Source: Hydrogenimonas thermophila
GTDB lineage: Bacteria; Campylobacterota; Campylobacteria; Campylobacterales; Hydrogenimonadaceae
Direction: 5' to 3'
Assembly (NCBI RefSeq): GCF_900115615.1
Contig: NZ_FOXB01000018.1
Coordinates: 1 to 42,792 of the forward strand
DNA length: 42,792 bases
Positions 1 to 8,639 of the stretch are shown here, piece after piece; positions within the stretch are counted from its first letter, which is position 1, and the number at the start of each line of letters is the position of its first letter. The notes beneath the pieces are model-generated. The model did not search any database. It saw only the letters and a list, made by a program, of their open reading frames with translations, and was not told the origin of the DNA. The position numbers were made by a program, and so were the translations under genes.

Positions 1-76
<76 letters not shown>

Positions 77-103
77 GAATTGTTCGTCCTTGTCGACTAA
101 CTT

Positions 104-121
104 GACTTTTTCAAAAAAGTC
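104..121 (-). other. stem-loop in rrn leader
   Basis: A perfect 7-bp inverted repeat (gactttt / aaaagtc) with a 4-nt loop lies between boxA and the 16S 5' end. It may be part of the pre-16S processing stem or a leader hairpin; the partner strand 3' of 16S is outside the window, so this is inference. Confidence 0.4.
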
Positions 122-162
122 ACAAAAATTACTCGCTCAAAGGTTTTACTTATCTCTTACTT

Positions 163-176
163 GGTTGTCAAAGATC
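163..176 (-). promoter_or_regulatory. boxA-like rRNA antitermination site
   Basis: On the minus strand the leader reads GATCTTTGACAACC, close to the bacterial rrn boxA element bound by NusB/NusE. It lies about 85 nt downstream of the rrn promoter and about 90 nt before mature 16S, the usual place. Confidence 0.6.
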
Positions 177-259
177 TCGTCTGTCTTACTTCTCTTAAGA
201 CTCACTTACGATGTTTATCTCTTCCCTTCACTTAAGGGCTCCATCGTTTGTGGACGGGA

Positions 260-288
260 ATTATAGCAGACTCTTCTCTCCGTGTCAA
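260..288 (-). promoter_or_regulatory. rrn promoter, perfect sigma70 consensus
   Basis: The minus strand reads TTGACA (283-288), a 17-nt spacer, then TATAAT (260-265): both hexamers are exact consensus at the optimal spacing. Immediately upstream (289-330) are A/T tracts resembling an UP element. Position and orientation fit transcription of the rRNA operon starting near base 253. Confidence 0.92.
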
Positions 289-486
289 GAGGTTTTTGAA
301 ATTTTTTGCAAAAAATTTTGATTTTTTTACTTTTTGATTTTACTACCTATATAATTGAGTTCAGAATGTAGTTTTTTCATTGTTTTAAAAGTTTATAGTT
401 GAATTGGCGCTTTCAAAAGCTTCTAAAATGACGAATTATAAAATGTAAGAAGGATAAAAAGTTAAATTGACGGAATATTTTGAAGG
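289..486. other. AT-rich intergenic region, no gene
   Basis: About 200 bp of A/T-rich sequence between the rrn promoter and the end of fabH. I see no open frame with a ribosome binding site and no tRNA. The part nearest the promoter may act as an UP element. Confidence 0.6.
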
Positions 487-521
487 ATATTTCTTCACAA
501 ACATTTTTTGTGAAGAAATAT
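487..521 (-). terminator. 15-bp hairpin after fabH
   Basis: A perfect 15-bp inverted repeat (487-501 / 507-521) with a 5-nt loop lies 19 bp past the fabH stop. It has no strong U-tract on the minus strand, so it could be a terminator or a 3'-end stabilising hairpin. It separates the fatty-acid operon from the rrn promoter. Confidence 0.55.
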
Positions 522-539
522 AAATTTAGAAGTTATTGT

Positions 540-1541
540 TTATTTGACTGATTTACCGGCAAAAGGGAGCAAAGCACTTCCCCAAGTCAAACCACCACCA
601 AATGCATCAAGCAGCATTGTATCACCATACTGTAGCCTTCCGCTTTCCCATATATCATTCATTGCCATAGGTATTGATGCAGATGATGTATTTCCATATT
701 TTTCTACGGTAAGAACAATCTGATCAGAAGAGAGTTTAAGTGCATCTCCTACTGCTTTAATGATTCTATAGTTTGCCTGATGAGGAATAAAATGTTTTAT
801 ATCATCTGATGAGATATTATTATCATTGAGAATATTAACAACATCACTTGTAAGTGTACGAACAGCTATTTTGAAAGTTTCATTTCCTTTCATTTTCATT
901 GTGCAAAGTTTCTCTTCGATAACCTGTTCAGAGCAAACATTTTTAACGCCACATCCAGGTGTCATTAATAAATCACCATAGTTTCCATCTGAAGAGACAT
1001 GTATGTCTGTTATTGCTTCTGATTTTTTTCTTGTAGCACTAATTACTGCTGCACCGGCGCCATCTCCAAAAAGAACACATGTTGTGCGATCACTATAATC
1101 AACTATTGCACTTAATTTTTCAGCTCCGACTATCAGAACATTTTTTTTCATTCCAGATTCAATAAAAGCTTTGGCTATAGCAAGTGCATAGATGAAACCT
1201 GTACAAGCAGCAGAAATATCAAATGCTGTTACATTTGTTCTACCCAGCTTTGATGCTATAACGCAAGCAGTAGAAGGCATGCAGAGGTAATCTGGAGAAA
1301 TAGTTGCACATATAATCATGTCTATATCATTAATCTTTAAGCCAGCTCTGTGAATTGCCACTTTTGCTGCTTCTACACCCATATCACTGGTAAGTTCATC
1401 TTTAGCTGCAATATGACGTTCTTTTATTCCAGTACGTTTTGTGATCCACTCATCAGTGGTATCAACCATAGCTTCAAAATCCTGATTAGTCAAGACCTTC
1501 TTTGGGACATATGCACCAATTGATTTTAATGCAGCATACAT
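540..1541 (-). CDS. fabH: 3-oxoacyl-ACP synthase III
   Basis: Beta-ketoacyl-ACP synthase III starts type II fatty acid synthesis by condensing acetyl-CoA with malonyl-ACP in the cytoplasm. The 333-residue product has the family length. The catalytic triad is visible: Cys113 in AACTGF, His254 in PHQANYR and Asn284 in YGNTSSAS. The thiolase-fold glycine loop FGDGAGAA is near residue 160. It follows plsX by 14 bp and is the last gene of the ndk-DUF177-rpmF-plsX-fabH unit, the common bacterial pairing of acyl-phosphate and acyl-ACP initiation. The gene ends before a strong hairpin and the rrn promoter. The identification is secure from motifs and context. Confidence 0.97.
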   Translation of the reverse strand: MYAALKSIGAYVPKKVLTNQDFEAMVDTTDEWITKRTGIKERHIAAKDELTSDMGVEAAKVAIHRAGLKINDIDMIICATISPDYLCMPSTACVIASKLGRTNVTAFDISAACTGFIYALAIAKAFIESGMKKNVLIVGAEKLSAIVDYSDRTTCVLFGDGAGAAVISATRKKSEAITDIHVSSDGNYGDLLMTPGCGVKNVCSEQVIEEKLCTMKMKGNETFKIAVRTLTSDVVNILNDNNISSDDIKHFIPHQANYRIIKAVGDALKLSSDQIVLTVEKYGNTSSASIPMAMNDIWESGRLQYGDTMLLDAFGGGLTWGSALLPFAGKSVK

Positions 1542-1555
1542 AACTTATTTACCTT

Positions 1556-2548
1556 TTAATCGTTCAATGCCTCAAGACGTGCACGTATTGCTTCATTTAC
1601 ATCTGATTCTACAAATCTAATTGCTTGAAACATTGCGTTTTTAATAGCTTTAGGATTACTTTTACCATGACTAATGATAGTACACGCTTTTACACCTAAT
1701 AGCGGTGCACCACCATACTCTGCATAGTCTGTCTGTTTTTTTAGTTTTCTAAAGACACGCTTCATTAGTAATGCACCGGCAATCGCTACTGGAGAGTGTT
1801 TAATCTCAGATTTAAGATATTGGCTTATTGTATCAGCTACACCTTCACTTGTTTTAAGGAGTACATTTCCGACAAATCCGTCACATACAACAACATCAAC
1901 TGATCCATTAAAGATATCTCCACCTTCAACATTTCCTACAAAACTGTCAAGCTGACTTATAAGGTTATATGCTGCTTTAGTTACTTCATTGCCTTTTGTA
2001 GCCTCTTCTCCATTTGAAAGAAGACCAACTTTAGCTTTTGCACAACCAAGTACTTTATTGGCATATGCCTCACCCATAACAGCAAATTGAAAAAGGTTTT
2101 CAGCATCACAATCTATATTTGCACCAACATCAAGGACTATTGTCTGTTTTCCCTTTTGGGAAGTTGGCATAAAAGTTGCTATTGCAGGACGGGAGATACC
2201 TTTAATACGACCAATACGCAGTGTAGCTAAACTCATTGTTGCACCACTGTGTCCAGCAGAAACCACAGCATCAGCTTTACCTTGGCGAACCAAGTCTACT
2301 GCAACATATATAGATGAGTCTCTTCGCTTTAATGCATCAGTTGCATGTTCATCCATTGCAATTACATCTGTACAATGGACTATCTCAACCTTATTTCTAT
2401 ATTTTTTAGGGATGAGAGGTGCTATTTTGGATTCGTCACCTACTAATATTGGAAGAAATTTTTTCTGTTTAAGGGCAAAAATAGCCCCTTCTACAATTGG
2501 ATAGTGACCAAAGTCACCACCCATTGCATCAATAGCTATGCGGACCAT
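1556..2548 (-). CDS. plsX: phosphate acyltransferase PlsX
   Basis: PlsX converts acyl-ACP to acyl-phosphate for glycerol-phosphate acylation in phospholipid synthesis, acting peripherally at the membrane. The 330-residue protein opens with the diagnostic [11 protein letters not shown] and has the conserved DVGANIDC segment mid-protein and the GGAPLLGV motif near residue 280. Its start codon lies right after the rpmF stop (2549-2551), and fabH follows, so rpmF-plsX-fabH is a tightly packed conserved operon. Confidence 0.97.
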   Translation of the reverse strand: MVRIAIDAMGGDFGHYPIVEGAIFALKQKKFLPILVGDESKIAPLIPKKYRNKVEIVHCTDVIAMDEHATDALKRRDSSIYVAVDLVRQGKADAVVSAGHSGATMSLATLRIGRIKGISRPAIATFMPTSQKGKQTIVLDVGANIDCDAENLFQFAVMGEAYANKVLGCAKAKVGLLSNGEEATKGNEVTKAAYNLISQLDSFVGNVEGGDIFNGSVDVVVCDGFVGNVLLKTSEGVADTISQYLKSEIKHSPVAIAGALLMKRVFRKLKKQTDYAEYGGAPLLGVKACTIISHGKSNPKAIKNAMFQAIRFVESDVNEAIRARLEALND

Positions 2549-2701
2549 TTAGGCTTTATATTCACCTGTGAACTTGTTCATACGATGTGGCATTCTCCAA
2601 GTGCCATCTTGATCTTTTACAGGTCTAGCAAGAGTCAATTTGTAATGAGTTCTGCGTTTTGCTGCTCTTGTTTTACTGTTACGTCTCTTTGGTACTGCCA
2701 T
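2549..2701 (-). CDS. rpmF: 50S ribosomal protein L32
   Basis: This 50-residue protein begins [17 protein letters not shown], the diagnostic N-terminus of bacterial L32, and includes the segment [16 protein letters not shown]. It lacks the two CxxC zinc pairs of some L32 proteins, so it is the zinc-independent form. The stop (2549-2551) abuts the plsX start. The start at 2701 follows AAGGAG. Its place between the DUF177 gene and plsX is the widely conserved yceD-rpmF-plsX arrangement. Confidence 0.96.
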   Translation of the reverse strand: MAVPKRRNSKTRAAKRRTHYKLTLARPVKDQDGTWRMPHRMNKFTGEYKA

Positions 2702-2719
2702 AATATTTCTCCTTAATGT

Positions 2720-3091
2720 TTAATACTCTATTTCAAATTCATCTATATCTTTACACTTTTCACATAGATGATATTCACTTTGAATTGAAGCTATTTCACT
2801 TTTACATATCATATCAAAGTCAACAATTCCGTCTAAGCATTCTATCACATCAAGGCAATCTGTCACCTTAAGTGGCTGATCGATTACCTCAATATGAAAA
2901 GGCTCCTCTATATCTTCAAAGAATTGCTCTCCACATCTATCACATGAAAGAGAAATATTTCCTTGAATTTTACCTTCTATTTCTGCCTTATGCTTTCCAC
3001 TGCGCCAAAAATATCCACTACAACTTATTTCATCAACTTTTATGTCAAATCGATTTTCTGTTTCACGGATTTTACGCAGTAAAATTTGCAT
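2720..3091 (-). CDS. DUF177 / YceD-family protein
   Basis: A 123-residue cytoplasmic protein of the YceD (DUF177) family, which is encoded directly before rpmF in many bacteria and is linked to 23S rRNA or large-subunit maturation; that role is family knowledge. The sequence shows a CDRCGE pair near residue 50 and a CEKC pair near the C-terminus, together a likely four-Cys zinc site, and the acidic C-terminal tail typical of the family. It lies 8 bp downstream of ndk and 18 bp upstream of rpmF, in one operon. The biochemical function is not established. Confidence 0.85.
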   Translation of the reverse strand: MQILLRKIRETENRFDIKVDEISCSGYFWRSGKHKAEIEGKIQGNISLSCDRCGEQFFEDIEEPFHIEVIDQPLKVTDCLDVIECLDGIVDFDMICKSEIASIQSEYHLCEKCKDIDEFEIEY

Positions 3092-3099
3092 CGTATAAC

Positions 3100-3513
3100 T
3101 TAAACAATCTCTCTTTTTGCAAAGAAAAATGCAATTTCTATTTTTGCATTCTCTAAACTGTCACTTCCATGAACAGCATTTGCATCAATGCTTTCTGCAA
3201 AATCTGCACGAATAGTTCCAGGAGCTGCCTCTTTAGGGTTAGTAGCACCCATTAGTTCACGGTTTTTAGCAACAGCATTTTCACCTTCAAGAACCATAAC
3301 AACTACAGGACCACTTGTCATGAATTCTACAAGCTCTCCAAAGAAAGGGCGCTCTTTATGAACTGCATAAAACTCTGCAGCATCTTGCTCGCTCAATTGA
3401 ACTTTCTTCATAGCAGCAATCCGAAGACCATTGCTCTCAAAACGATCAATGATTTTACCAATAACTCCCTTTTTTACAGCATCAGGTTTAATAATAGAAA
3501 GCGTTTGCTCCAT
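3100..3513 (-). CDS. ndk: nucleoside diphosphate kinase
   Basis: Transfers the gamma phosphate between nucleoside tri- and diphosphates through a phospho-histidine. The 137-residue length is typical. The N-terminal [10 protein letters not shown] and the active-site NAVHGSDS (His115) are both present, as is the [16 protein letters not shown] nucleotide-binding stretch. It is the first gene of the ndk-DUF177-rpmF-plsX-fabH unit, with GGAGAGA before the ATG and a -10 box about 35 bp upstream. Confidence 0.97.
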   Translation of the reverse strand: MEQTLSIIKPDAVKKGVIGKIIDRFESNGLRIAAMKKVQLSEQDAAEFYAVHKERPFFGELVEFMTSGPVVVMVLEGENAVAKNRELMGATNPKEAAPGTIRADFAESIDANAVHGSDSLENAKIEIAFFFAKREIV

Positions 3514-3546
3514 TAGAATCTCTCCAATATAATTAAAATGGGTGCA

Positions 3547-3552
3547 ATTATA
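3547..3552 (-). promoter_or_regulatory. -10 box for the ndk operon
   Basis: The minus strand reads TATAAT within CTGTATAATTG, 33 bp upstream of the ndk start. No clear -35 is visible, as is usual for Campylobacterota promoters, which rely on the -10 region. Confidence 0.55.
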
Positions 3553-3602
3553 CAGAAATGTTGTTTAAGATATTTTAAAAGAAGGAAGTAATTTGAAGTT
3601 AG

Positions 3603-3622
3603 AGAGGAGCATAAGCTCCTCT
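3603..3622. terminator. 8-bp GC-rich hairpin between ndk promoter and ferredoxin gene
   Basis: AGAGGAGC, loop ATAA, GCTCCTCT is a perfect 8-bp stem 20 bp past the ferredoxin stop. A run of T follows on the plus strand, not the minus strand, so for the minus-strand ferredoxin transcript it lacks a canonical U-tail. It probably still bounds the ferredoxin mRNA. Confidence 0.5.
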
Positions 3623-3641
3623 TTTTGTAATTTGAGTAAGA

Positions 3642-3926
3642 TTACTCTACAACAGGTTGATGCTCTGATCGAGCTTCTGCTGAGATATCATCACGGCATG
3701 TTGTGCCGTCAACACATGCATCCCATACGATACATCCTTCTGTTGGACAAGCAGTTGCACATGCAGGCTCATCATGATATCCTACACACTCAACACATTT
3801 ATCAGGATATACGTAGTAAATCTCTTCTCCTGTTGGATTATCCTCGTCATCTACGATTGCTTCTACTGGACACTCATCGATGCAAGCACCACAGTTAATA
3901 CAAGTATCAGTTATCAATACAGCCAT
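3642..3926 (-). CDS. fdxA: 2[4Fe-4S] ferredoxin
   Basis: A small cytoplasmic electron carrier of 94 residues. The first cluster motif is CINCGACIDECP (residues 9-20). The second is CVECVGYHDEPACATACP, with an insertion between its second and third cysteines, the pattern of Allochromatium-type 2[4Fe-4S] ferredoxins. Acidic residues dominate the rest, as expected for a ferredoxin. In Campylobacterota such a ferredoxin, next to ndk, is thought to serve pyruvate and 2-oxoglutarate oxidoreductases; that link is inference here. It has its own extended -10 promoter. The symbol follows Campylobacter usage. Confidence 0.9.
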   Translation of the reverse strand: MAVLITDTCINCGACIDECPVEAIVDDEDNPTGEEIYYVYPDKCVECVGYHDEPACATACPTEGCIVWDACVDGTTCRDDISAEARSEHQPVVE

Positions 3927-3958
3927 TTCAAACTCCTTTTTAAAATTTAATCATCCGT

Positions 3959-3967
3959 ACTATATCA
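3959..3967 (-). promoter_or_regulatory. extended -10 promoter of ferredoxin gene
   Basis: The minus strand reads TGATATAGT (TGn followed by TATAGT), ending 33 bp before the ferredoxin ATG. The short leader contains AAGGAG. Confidence 0.55.
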
Positions 3968-3999
3968 CAACATTTTTAAAAAATATTTAAATAGTATGC

Positions 4000-5157
4000 T
4001 TACAATCCAAGAGAGCTTCGAATTGCTTCAACTTTATCCGTTTTTTCCCACGTAAACTCAGGAAGTTCTCGTCCAAAGTGTCCATATGCTGCAGTTTTAC
4101 GATAAATTGGTCTTAACAAATCCAATGTATCGATAATTCCTTTTGGAGTTAAGTCAAAAACTTCCATAATCATCTTTTCAATCTCTTCTTCTGGAACTTT
4201 ACCTGTTCCGTGCGTATCAACCATAATGGAAACTGGTTCAACAACTCCAATTGCATATGCTATTTGAATAGTTGCCTTGTCGCAAACACCAGCTGCAACA
4301 AGGTTTTTAGCTACATATCTAGCAGCATATGCTCCACTTCTATCAACTTTTGTCGGGTCTTTTCCACTGAATGCTCCACCACCATGAGGACAGCTTCCAC
4401 CATAAGTGTCAACAATAATTTTTCGACCTGTTAAACCGGCATCACCTTGTGGACCGCCAATTACAAATCTTCCAGTTGGATTGATGTGATAAATGATGTT
4501 ATCATCTATCAACTCTTCTGGAATAACTTTATATATAAGCTCTTCAATAATAGCATTTTTAAGTTTCTCTTGTGAAACATCAGGATCATGCTGCGTAGAA
4601 ACTACAATTGTTTTAACTTTATGAGGCTTTCCATCAATATACTCTACTGTCACCTGTGCTTTTCCATCTGGTCTTAAAAATGGAAGTGTTCCATCTTTTC
4701 TTGCTTTAGCTAAACCTTCTGTTAAGCGATGTGCCAGATAGATTGGCAAAGGCATCAATGTTGGTGTCTCTTTACATGCATAACCAAACATTAAACCTTG
4801 ATCACCAGCTCCGATATCGCCACTGCTTTGATCAACTCCTTGGTTAATGTCAGGTGATTGTTCTCCTATTCCATTTAATACACCTGCAGATCGATAGTCA
4901 AAACCATAAAGCGCATCAGTATATCCGATTTCACGCACAACTTCTCTGGCAATATCTTGCATTGGTGCATATGTTGTTGTTTTAAGCTCTCCTGCAATTA
5001 CACAAAAACCATTTGAAAGCAGAGTTTCACATGCAACTCGGGCATTTGGATCACGTTCTATTATGTAATCAAGAATTGCATCACTGATTTGATCAGCCAT
5101 TTTATCTGGATGACCCTCTGTTACTGATTCAGAAGTAAATAAAAATTTTTTTGGCAC
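4000..5157 (-). CDS. metK: S-adenosylmethionine synthetase
   Basis: Makes SAM from methionine and ATP. The 385-residue protein has the N-terminal [12 protein letters not shown] motif, [10 protein letters not shown] around residue 120 and the phosphate-binding [16 protein letters not shown] near residue 260. The start is GTG (5155-5157) with AAGGA eight bases upstream; the second residue is Pro, then Lys-Lys. It diverges from the peroxiredoxin gene across 153 bp that carries a promoter for each. Confidence 0.97.
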   Translation of the reverse strand: MPKKFLFTSESVTEGHPDKMADQISDAILDYIIERDPNARVACETLLSNGFCVIAGELKTTTYAPMQDIAREVVREIGYTDALYGFDYRSAGVLNGIGEQSPDINQGVDQSSGDIGAGDQGLMFGYACKETPTLMPLPIYLAHRLTEGLAKARKDGTLPFLRPDGKAQVTVEYIDGKPHKVKTIVVSTQHDPDVSQEKLKNAIIEELIYKVIPEELIDDNIIYHINPTGRFVIGGPQGDAGLTGRKIIVDTYGGSCPHGGGAFSGKDPTKVDRSGAYAARYVAKNLVAAGVCDKATIQIAYAIGVVEPVSIMVDTHGTGKVPEEEIEKMIMEVFDLTPKGIIDTLDLLRPIYRKTAAYGHFGRELPEFTWEKTDKVEAIRSSLGL

Positions 5158-5203
5158 CTTTAAATCCTTTAACTACAGTTAAATCTGTTTTATTATCGAA
5201 TGG

Positions 5204-5209
5204 ATTATA
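5204..5209 (-). promoter_or_regulatory. -10 box of metK
   Basis: TATAAT on the minus strand, 47 bp upstream of the GTG start of metK. The -35 region is not recognisable. Confidence 0.5.
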
Positions 5210-5266
5210 TCGTAATATGTGTAAAATATTAATCTATTTTCATAATATAGCTTTGACACAATAGTG

Positions 5267-5275
5267 TGTTATAAT
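5267..5275 (+). promoter_or_regulatory. extended -10 promoter of the peroxiredoxin gene
   Basis: TGTTATAAT (TGn followed by TATAAT) ends 36 bp before the ATG, and AAGGAG sits 6 bp before the ATG. A TTGACA at 5253-5258 is only 11 bp from the -10, so it is unlikely to be the working -35. Confidence 0.6.
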
Positions 5276-5310
5276 TTTTAATGTAAAAAATATTAATTAA
5301 GGAGAGCTCA

Positions 5311-5907
5311 ATGCTTGTTACAAAAAAGGCACCTGATTTTACTGCTAGTGCAGTACTTGGTAATAATGAAATTGTAGAAAATTTCAATCTATATGAAAAC
5401 TTTGGTGAAAAGGGAACTGTTCTATTTTTCTATCCACTAGACTTCACATTTGTATGTCCTTCTGAGATTATTGCATTCGATCACAGACTTGATGAGTTCA
5501 CAAGCCGTGGAATCAATGTAATTGGATGTTCTGTAGATTCACACTTTACACATCTTGCTTGGAAAAACACTCCTGTAAGTGAAGGTGGTATTGGACAAGT
5601 ACGATATCCTTTGGTTGCAGACCTTACTAAGCAAATTGCTGCTGACTATGATGTTCTTCTTGATGGAGGAGTTGCATTACGAGGATCATTCCTAATCGAT
5701 ACAGATGGAACTATTCGACATGCAGTAATCAATGATCTTCCTCTTGGACGTAACATTGATGAAATGCTTCGAATGATTGATGCTATGCACTTTACAAATG
5801 AGTATGGTGAAGTATGTCCTGCAGGATGGAATAAAGGACAAGAAGGAATGAAAGCTGATCCAAAAGGTGTTGCTGAGTACTTAGCTAAGCACGCTGAAGA
5901 GCTGTAA
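5311..5907 (+). CDS. ahpC: 2-Cys peroxiredoxin (AhpC/TSA)
   Basis: Thiol peroxidase reducing H2O2 and organic peroxides in the cytoplasm. At 198 residues it matches the length I recall for the epsilonproteobacterial AhpC/TsaA enzymes. The peroxidatic Cys49 lies in FTFVCPSE and the resolving Cys169 in EVCPAGW, so it is a typical 2-Cys enzyme that forms intersubunit disulfides. A GGIG motif resembling the GGLG of sensitive 2-Cys enzymes is present, but no C-terminal YF. It stands alone on the plus strand between divergent metK and convergent dxs. No PerR box could be assigned with confidence. Confidence 0.95.
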   Translation: MLVTKKAPDFTASAVLGNNEIVENFNLYENFGEKGTVLFFYPLDFTFVCPSEIIAFDHRLDEFTSRGINVIGCSVDSHFTHLAWKNTPVSEGGIGQVRYPLVADLTKQIAADYDVLLDGGVALRGSFLIDTDGTIRHAVINDLPLGRNIDEMLRMIDAMHFTNEYGEVCPAGWNKGQEGMKADPKGVAEYLAKHAEEL

Positions 5908-5920
5908 GTTTAATATATAC

Positions 5921-5945
5921 TGATCGGTAGGATGACTGCCGATCA
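5921..5945. terminator. hairpin between convergent peroxiredoxin gene and dxs
   Basis: A 7-bp stem (TGATCGG / CCGATCA) in the 35-bp gap between convergent genes; its right arm includes the dxs stop codon. No strong T-tract follows on either strand, so it may be a weak bidirectional terminator. Confidence 0.4.
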
Positions 5946-7781
5946 TCCTCTAATAATAGAATAAATCTTCTCTTTAATCTGCTCCGGTAGAAGTCCAAGT
6001 GACTCTTCAACTTTTTTAGTATTTCCATGAGTAATAAATTTATCTTCATACTCAAATGAATAGATAGTTATATTATTAAGCTTATTAAACATAATTGCTT
6101 CAGATATTGCAGATGCTACACCTCCCATTTTTGCTCCATCACTAAATACAAACCATTTTTCAAATCTATTTGCTGCATCTGCCAATATCTCAATATCCAA
6201 TGGTTTAACAAACCTTAAATCCAATACAGCCGCTTCAATACCATTATCTTTGAGCATATCTGCAACAGCAACTGCACGCCCAACACCGTTTCCGTAACCA
6301 ATAAGAAGAATTTCACCATCTCTTTGCAGATACTCAGCCCTGCCTACTTCAAATGGAGTTGCCAGATACCTTCCATTTTCAAGAAGCATAGAACCTCTTG
6401 GATATCTAAATGCACAAGGCGTAGGAAACTCTGCTGCAAATTCGACTGCTAATTCAAGAGTTGCATTATCTCTAGGAGCAAAAATTGTCATATTTGGAAT
6501 TGCACGCAAATAGCTTATATCAAATGCTCCCTGATGTGTTTCACCATCTTCTCCTACAATTCCAGCTCGATCAATTGCAAAAGCAACCGGCAGATTCATT
6601 AAAGCAATATCATGAATAACTTGATCATACCCTCTTTGCAAAAAAGTAGAATAGATTGCTACAAATGGTTTAAACCCCTCTTTTGCCAATGAACCCATAG
6701 ATGTTACAGCATGCTGTTCAGCAATACCTACGTCCCAAAATCTTTCTGGAAACTTCTCCATCAGCTGCTTCATACCAGTACCACTTGGCATTGCCGCAGT
6801 TACACCTACAATTTTCTCATTTTTACAGGCAAGTTCGCAAAGCTTGTCGCTAAAAACTTGTGTTGCACTAACTTTACTACTCTTTTTTAAACTTTTACCA
6901 CTCTCTTTATCAAAAGGTCCTACACCATGCCAATGCTCATAATATCCTTCAGCAATTTTGTAACCTTTTCCTTTTGTAGTCTGAGCATGGACAATTACCG
7001 GTTTTTTCATCCTTTTTGCAGTTTGAAATGTTTCTATTAACTGTTGTATGTTATGGCCATCTACTGGTCCAATATACTCAAGACCCATCTCTTCAAAAAG
7101 GATTCCTGGAGTAATCATTCGAATACCCTCTTCCATCCTTTTTGCCATATACATTGCAGAGTCTGGCAAATGTTCAAGCATTTTTTCTGTACGTTCTTTA
7201 AAACGTTGATAAAAAGGGCTTGCCATTGCTTGTGACAAGATACGACTAATAGCACCAATAGGCTTGGCTATACTCATTTCATTATCATTAAGAATAATAA
7301 CAGCAGGATACTTTCTATCACCTAATTCATTAAGTGCTTCATAAACCATACCTGCACTCATTGCACCATCACCAATCATAACTACCGGTATGCGCTCATT
7401 CTCTTCTCTCCGCAGTTTTATGGCTTTAGCTGCACCTACAGCAAGTGATACAGATGTAGAGCTATGCCCTGCTACATAATAGTCATAAGGTGATTCACTT
7501 GGTTTGGTATATCCGCTAATTCCGCCAAATTGACGTAATGAGCTAAACTTTTCCCATCTATCAGTTAATAATTTATGAGCATAAGCTTGATGACTTACAT
7601 CGAATATAAATGGATCTTTTTCAACATCAAAAACATAATGCATAGCAACTATAAGATCTACAGCACCCAATGTACTACTTAAATGACCACCATGGCGACT
7701 AACTGTATCAAGTATACGCTCTCTAATATTCTTAGCACACTCTTCTAACTCTGATATATTCATATTTTTAACTGGTTTCAT
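5943..7781 (-). CDS. dxs: 1-deoxy-D-xylulose-5-phosphate synthase
   Basis: First enzyme of the MEP isoprenoid pathway, joining pyruvate and glyceraldehyde-3-phosphate with thiamine diphosphate. The 612-residue protein shows the ThDP-binding GDGAMSAGMVYEALN, the HGGHLSSTLGAVDL substrate region near the N-terminus, the transketolase pyrimidine-domain DVGIAEQHAVT and a C-terminal transketolase domain. It is the last gene downstream of hisC-fliF-fliG-fliH, an order I recall as conserved in Campylobacter. A 53-bp gap separates it from fliH, so it may also have its own transcription. Confidence 0.97.
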   Translation of the reverse strand: MKPVKNMNISELEECAKNIRERILDTVSRHGGHLSSTLGAVDLIVAMHYVFDVEKDPFIFDVSHQAYAHKLLTDRWEKFSSLRQFGGISGYTKPSESPYDYYVAGHSSTSVSLAVGAAKAIKLRREENERIPVVMIGDGAMSAGMVYEALNELGDRKYPAVIILNDNEMSIAKPIGAISRILSQAMASPFYQRFKERTEKMLEHLPDSAMYMAKRMEEGIRMITPGILFEEMGLEYIGPVDGHNIQQLIETFQTAKRMKKPVIVHAQTTKGKGYKIAEGYYEHWHGVGPFDKESGKSLKKSSKVSATQVFSDKLCELACKNEKIVGVTAAMPSGTGMKQLMEKFPERFWDVGIAEQHAVTSMGSLAKEGFKPFVAIYSTFLQRGYDQVIHDIALMNLPVAFAIDRAGIVGEDGETHQGAFDISYLRAIPNMTIFAPRDNATLELAVEFAAEFPTPCAFRYPRGSMLLENGRYLATPFEVGRAEYLQRDGEILLIGYGNGVGRAVAVADMLKDNGIEAAVLDLRFVKPLDIEILADAANRFEKWFVFSDGAKMGGVASAISEAIMFNKLNNITIYSFEYEDKFITHGNTKKVEESLGLLPEQIKEKIYSIIRG

Positions 7782-7834
7782 TAAAAAGTCCTTCTGCTAA
7801 AACTTATCTGACTATAAGGCAACGTATAAAATTT

Positions 7835-8638
7835 TTACTTTAATGTTCCAAAAACTGCCTCTTTAATTCTTTCAAATCTATGCATTATCTCTCCATCAAT
7901 ATTTCCAACATCACTTATAACAATTACACCACCAGGTCCAACTGCCGGATCAGAAGTTACTTCAATTTTTGGACCTTGTTCTAAAGACTCTTTAACATAT
8001 GTATAATCATTTGGATTAACTTTTAGAGTAACTTTTGAAGCATCTTTAACTTCTGTCAATAGCAATTTGGCTAAACGTAAAGCAACTTCTTTAGAGTTAT
8101 TGTCAATCTCTTTTACAACTACCTGTTTTGCTAAATCCAAAGCAGTCTCTATTAGCTCTTCTTCAATGGTATCAACTTTCTTCAAAAAGAGTTGTCTGCT
8201 TTCATCTAGTGAAGCAATTGTATGAGCTAATCTTTCACGAAGTTCATCTACTTCTGCCTTAAGTTTAGATTCACACTCCTCTTTACCAGCCAGCTTTCCC
8301 TCTTCATAAGCAGCTTCTCTAGTCTCTTTTAAACGAACCTCAAACTCCTCCTGCTGCTTTTCAAGTTGCATCTGCATCTTTACAAGATTAGTTGAAAGCT
8401 CATCAGCTTTTTTGAGCATCTGCTCTAGCATTTCATCTTTTGCAGATGAAGATTCAACAATAGCCTCCTGTTGCACTACAGGTGCTGGTAATTCATTTTC
8501 TACTTGTAAGATCTGTTCTTCTTCCTGATTTAACAGATTTGGGTCATCTTCCCCTTTAGTGTTGTCCGTTAATATTTTAAAATGGTACTTTTGAATGACA
8601 TGACCAGTAGTTCTGTCTGGAGGAATGACTGTTTCCAT
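7835..8638 (-). CDS. fliH: flagellar assembly protein FliH
   Basis: Regulator of the FliI export ATPase in the flagellar type III secretion apparatus. The 267-residue protein has a non-conserved acidic N-terminus, a Glu/Lys/Gln-rich coiled coil at about residues 65-165, and a C-terminal V/A-ATPase subunit E-like domain ending in GGVIVISDVGNIDGE. It follows fliG with one base between the fliH start and the fliG stop, and the assignment agrees with fliF and fliG next door. Sequence conservation of FliH is low, so context carries part of the call. Confidence 0.92.
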   Translation of the reverse strand: METVIPPDRTTGHVIQKYHFKILTDNTKGEDDPNLLNQEEEQILQVENELPAPVVQQEAIVESSSAKDEMLEQMLKKADELSTNLVKMQMQLEKQQEEFEVRLKETREAAYEEGKLAGKEECESKLKAEVDELRERLAHTIASLDESRQLFLKKVDTIEEELIETALDLAKQVVVKEIDNNSKEVALRLAKLLLTEVKDASKVTLKVNPNDYTYVKESLEQGPKIEVTSDPAVGPGGVIVISDVGNIDGEIMHRFERIKEAVFGTLK

Positions 8639-8639
8639 A

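Noticed and set aside
2504-2716. Plus-strand open frame
   Set aside because: It is the antisense of rpmF, whose 50-residue L32 product is unmistakable.
3603-3626. Hairpin plus T-run as terminator of a plus-strand transcript
   Set aside because: No plus-strand gene lies upstream; more likely the end of the ferredoxin transcript despite the T-run orientation.
5253-5258. TTGACA before the peroxiredoxin gene as -35 box
   Set aside because: Only 11 bp from the -10; the extended -10 alone explains the promoter.
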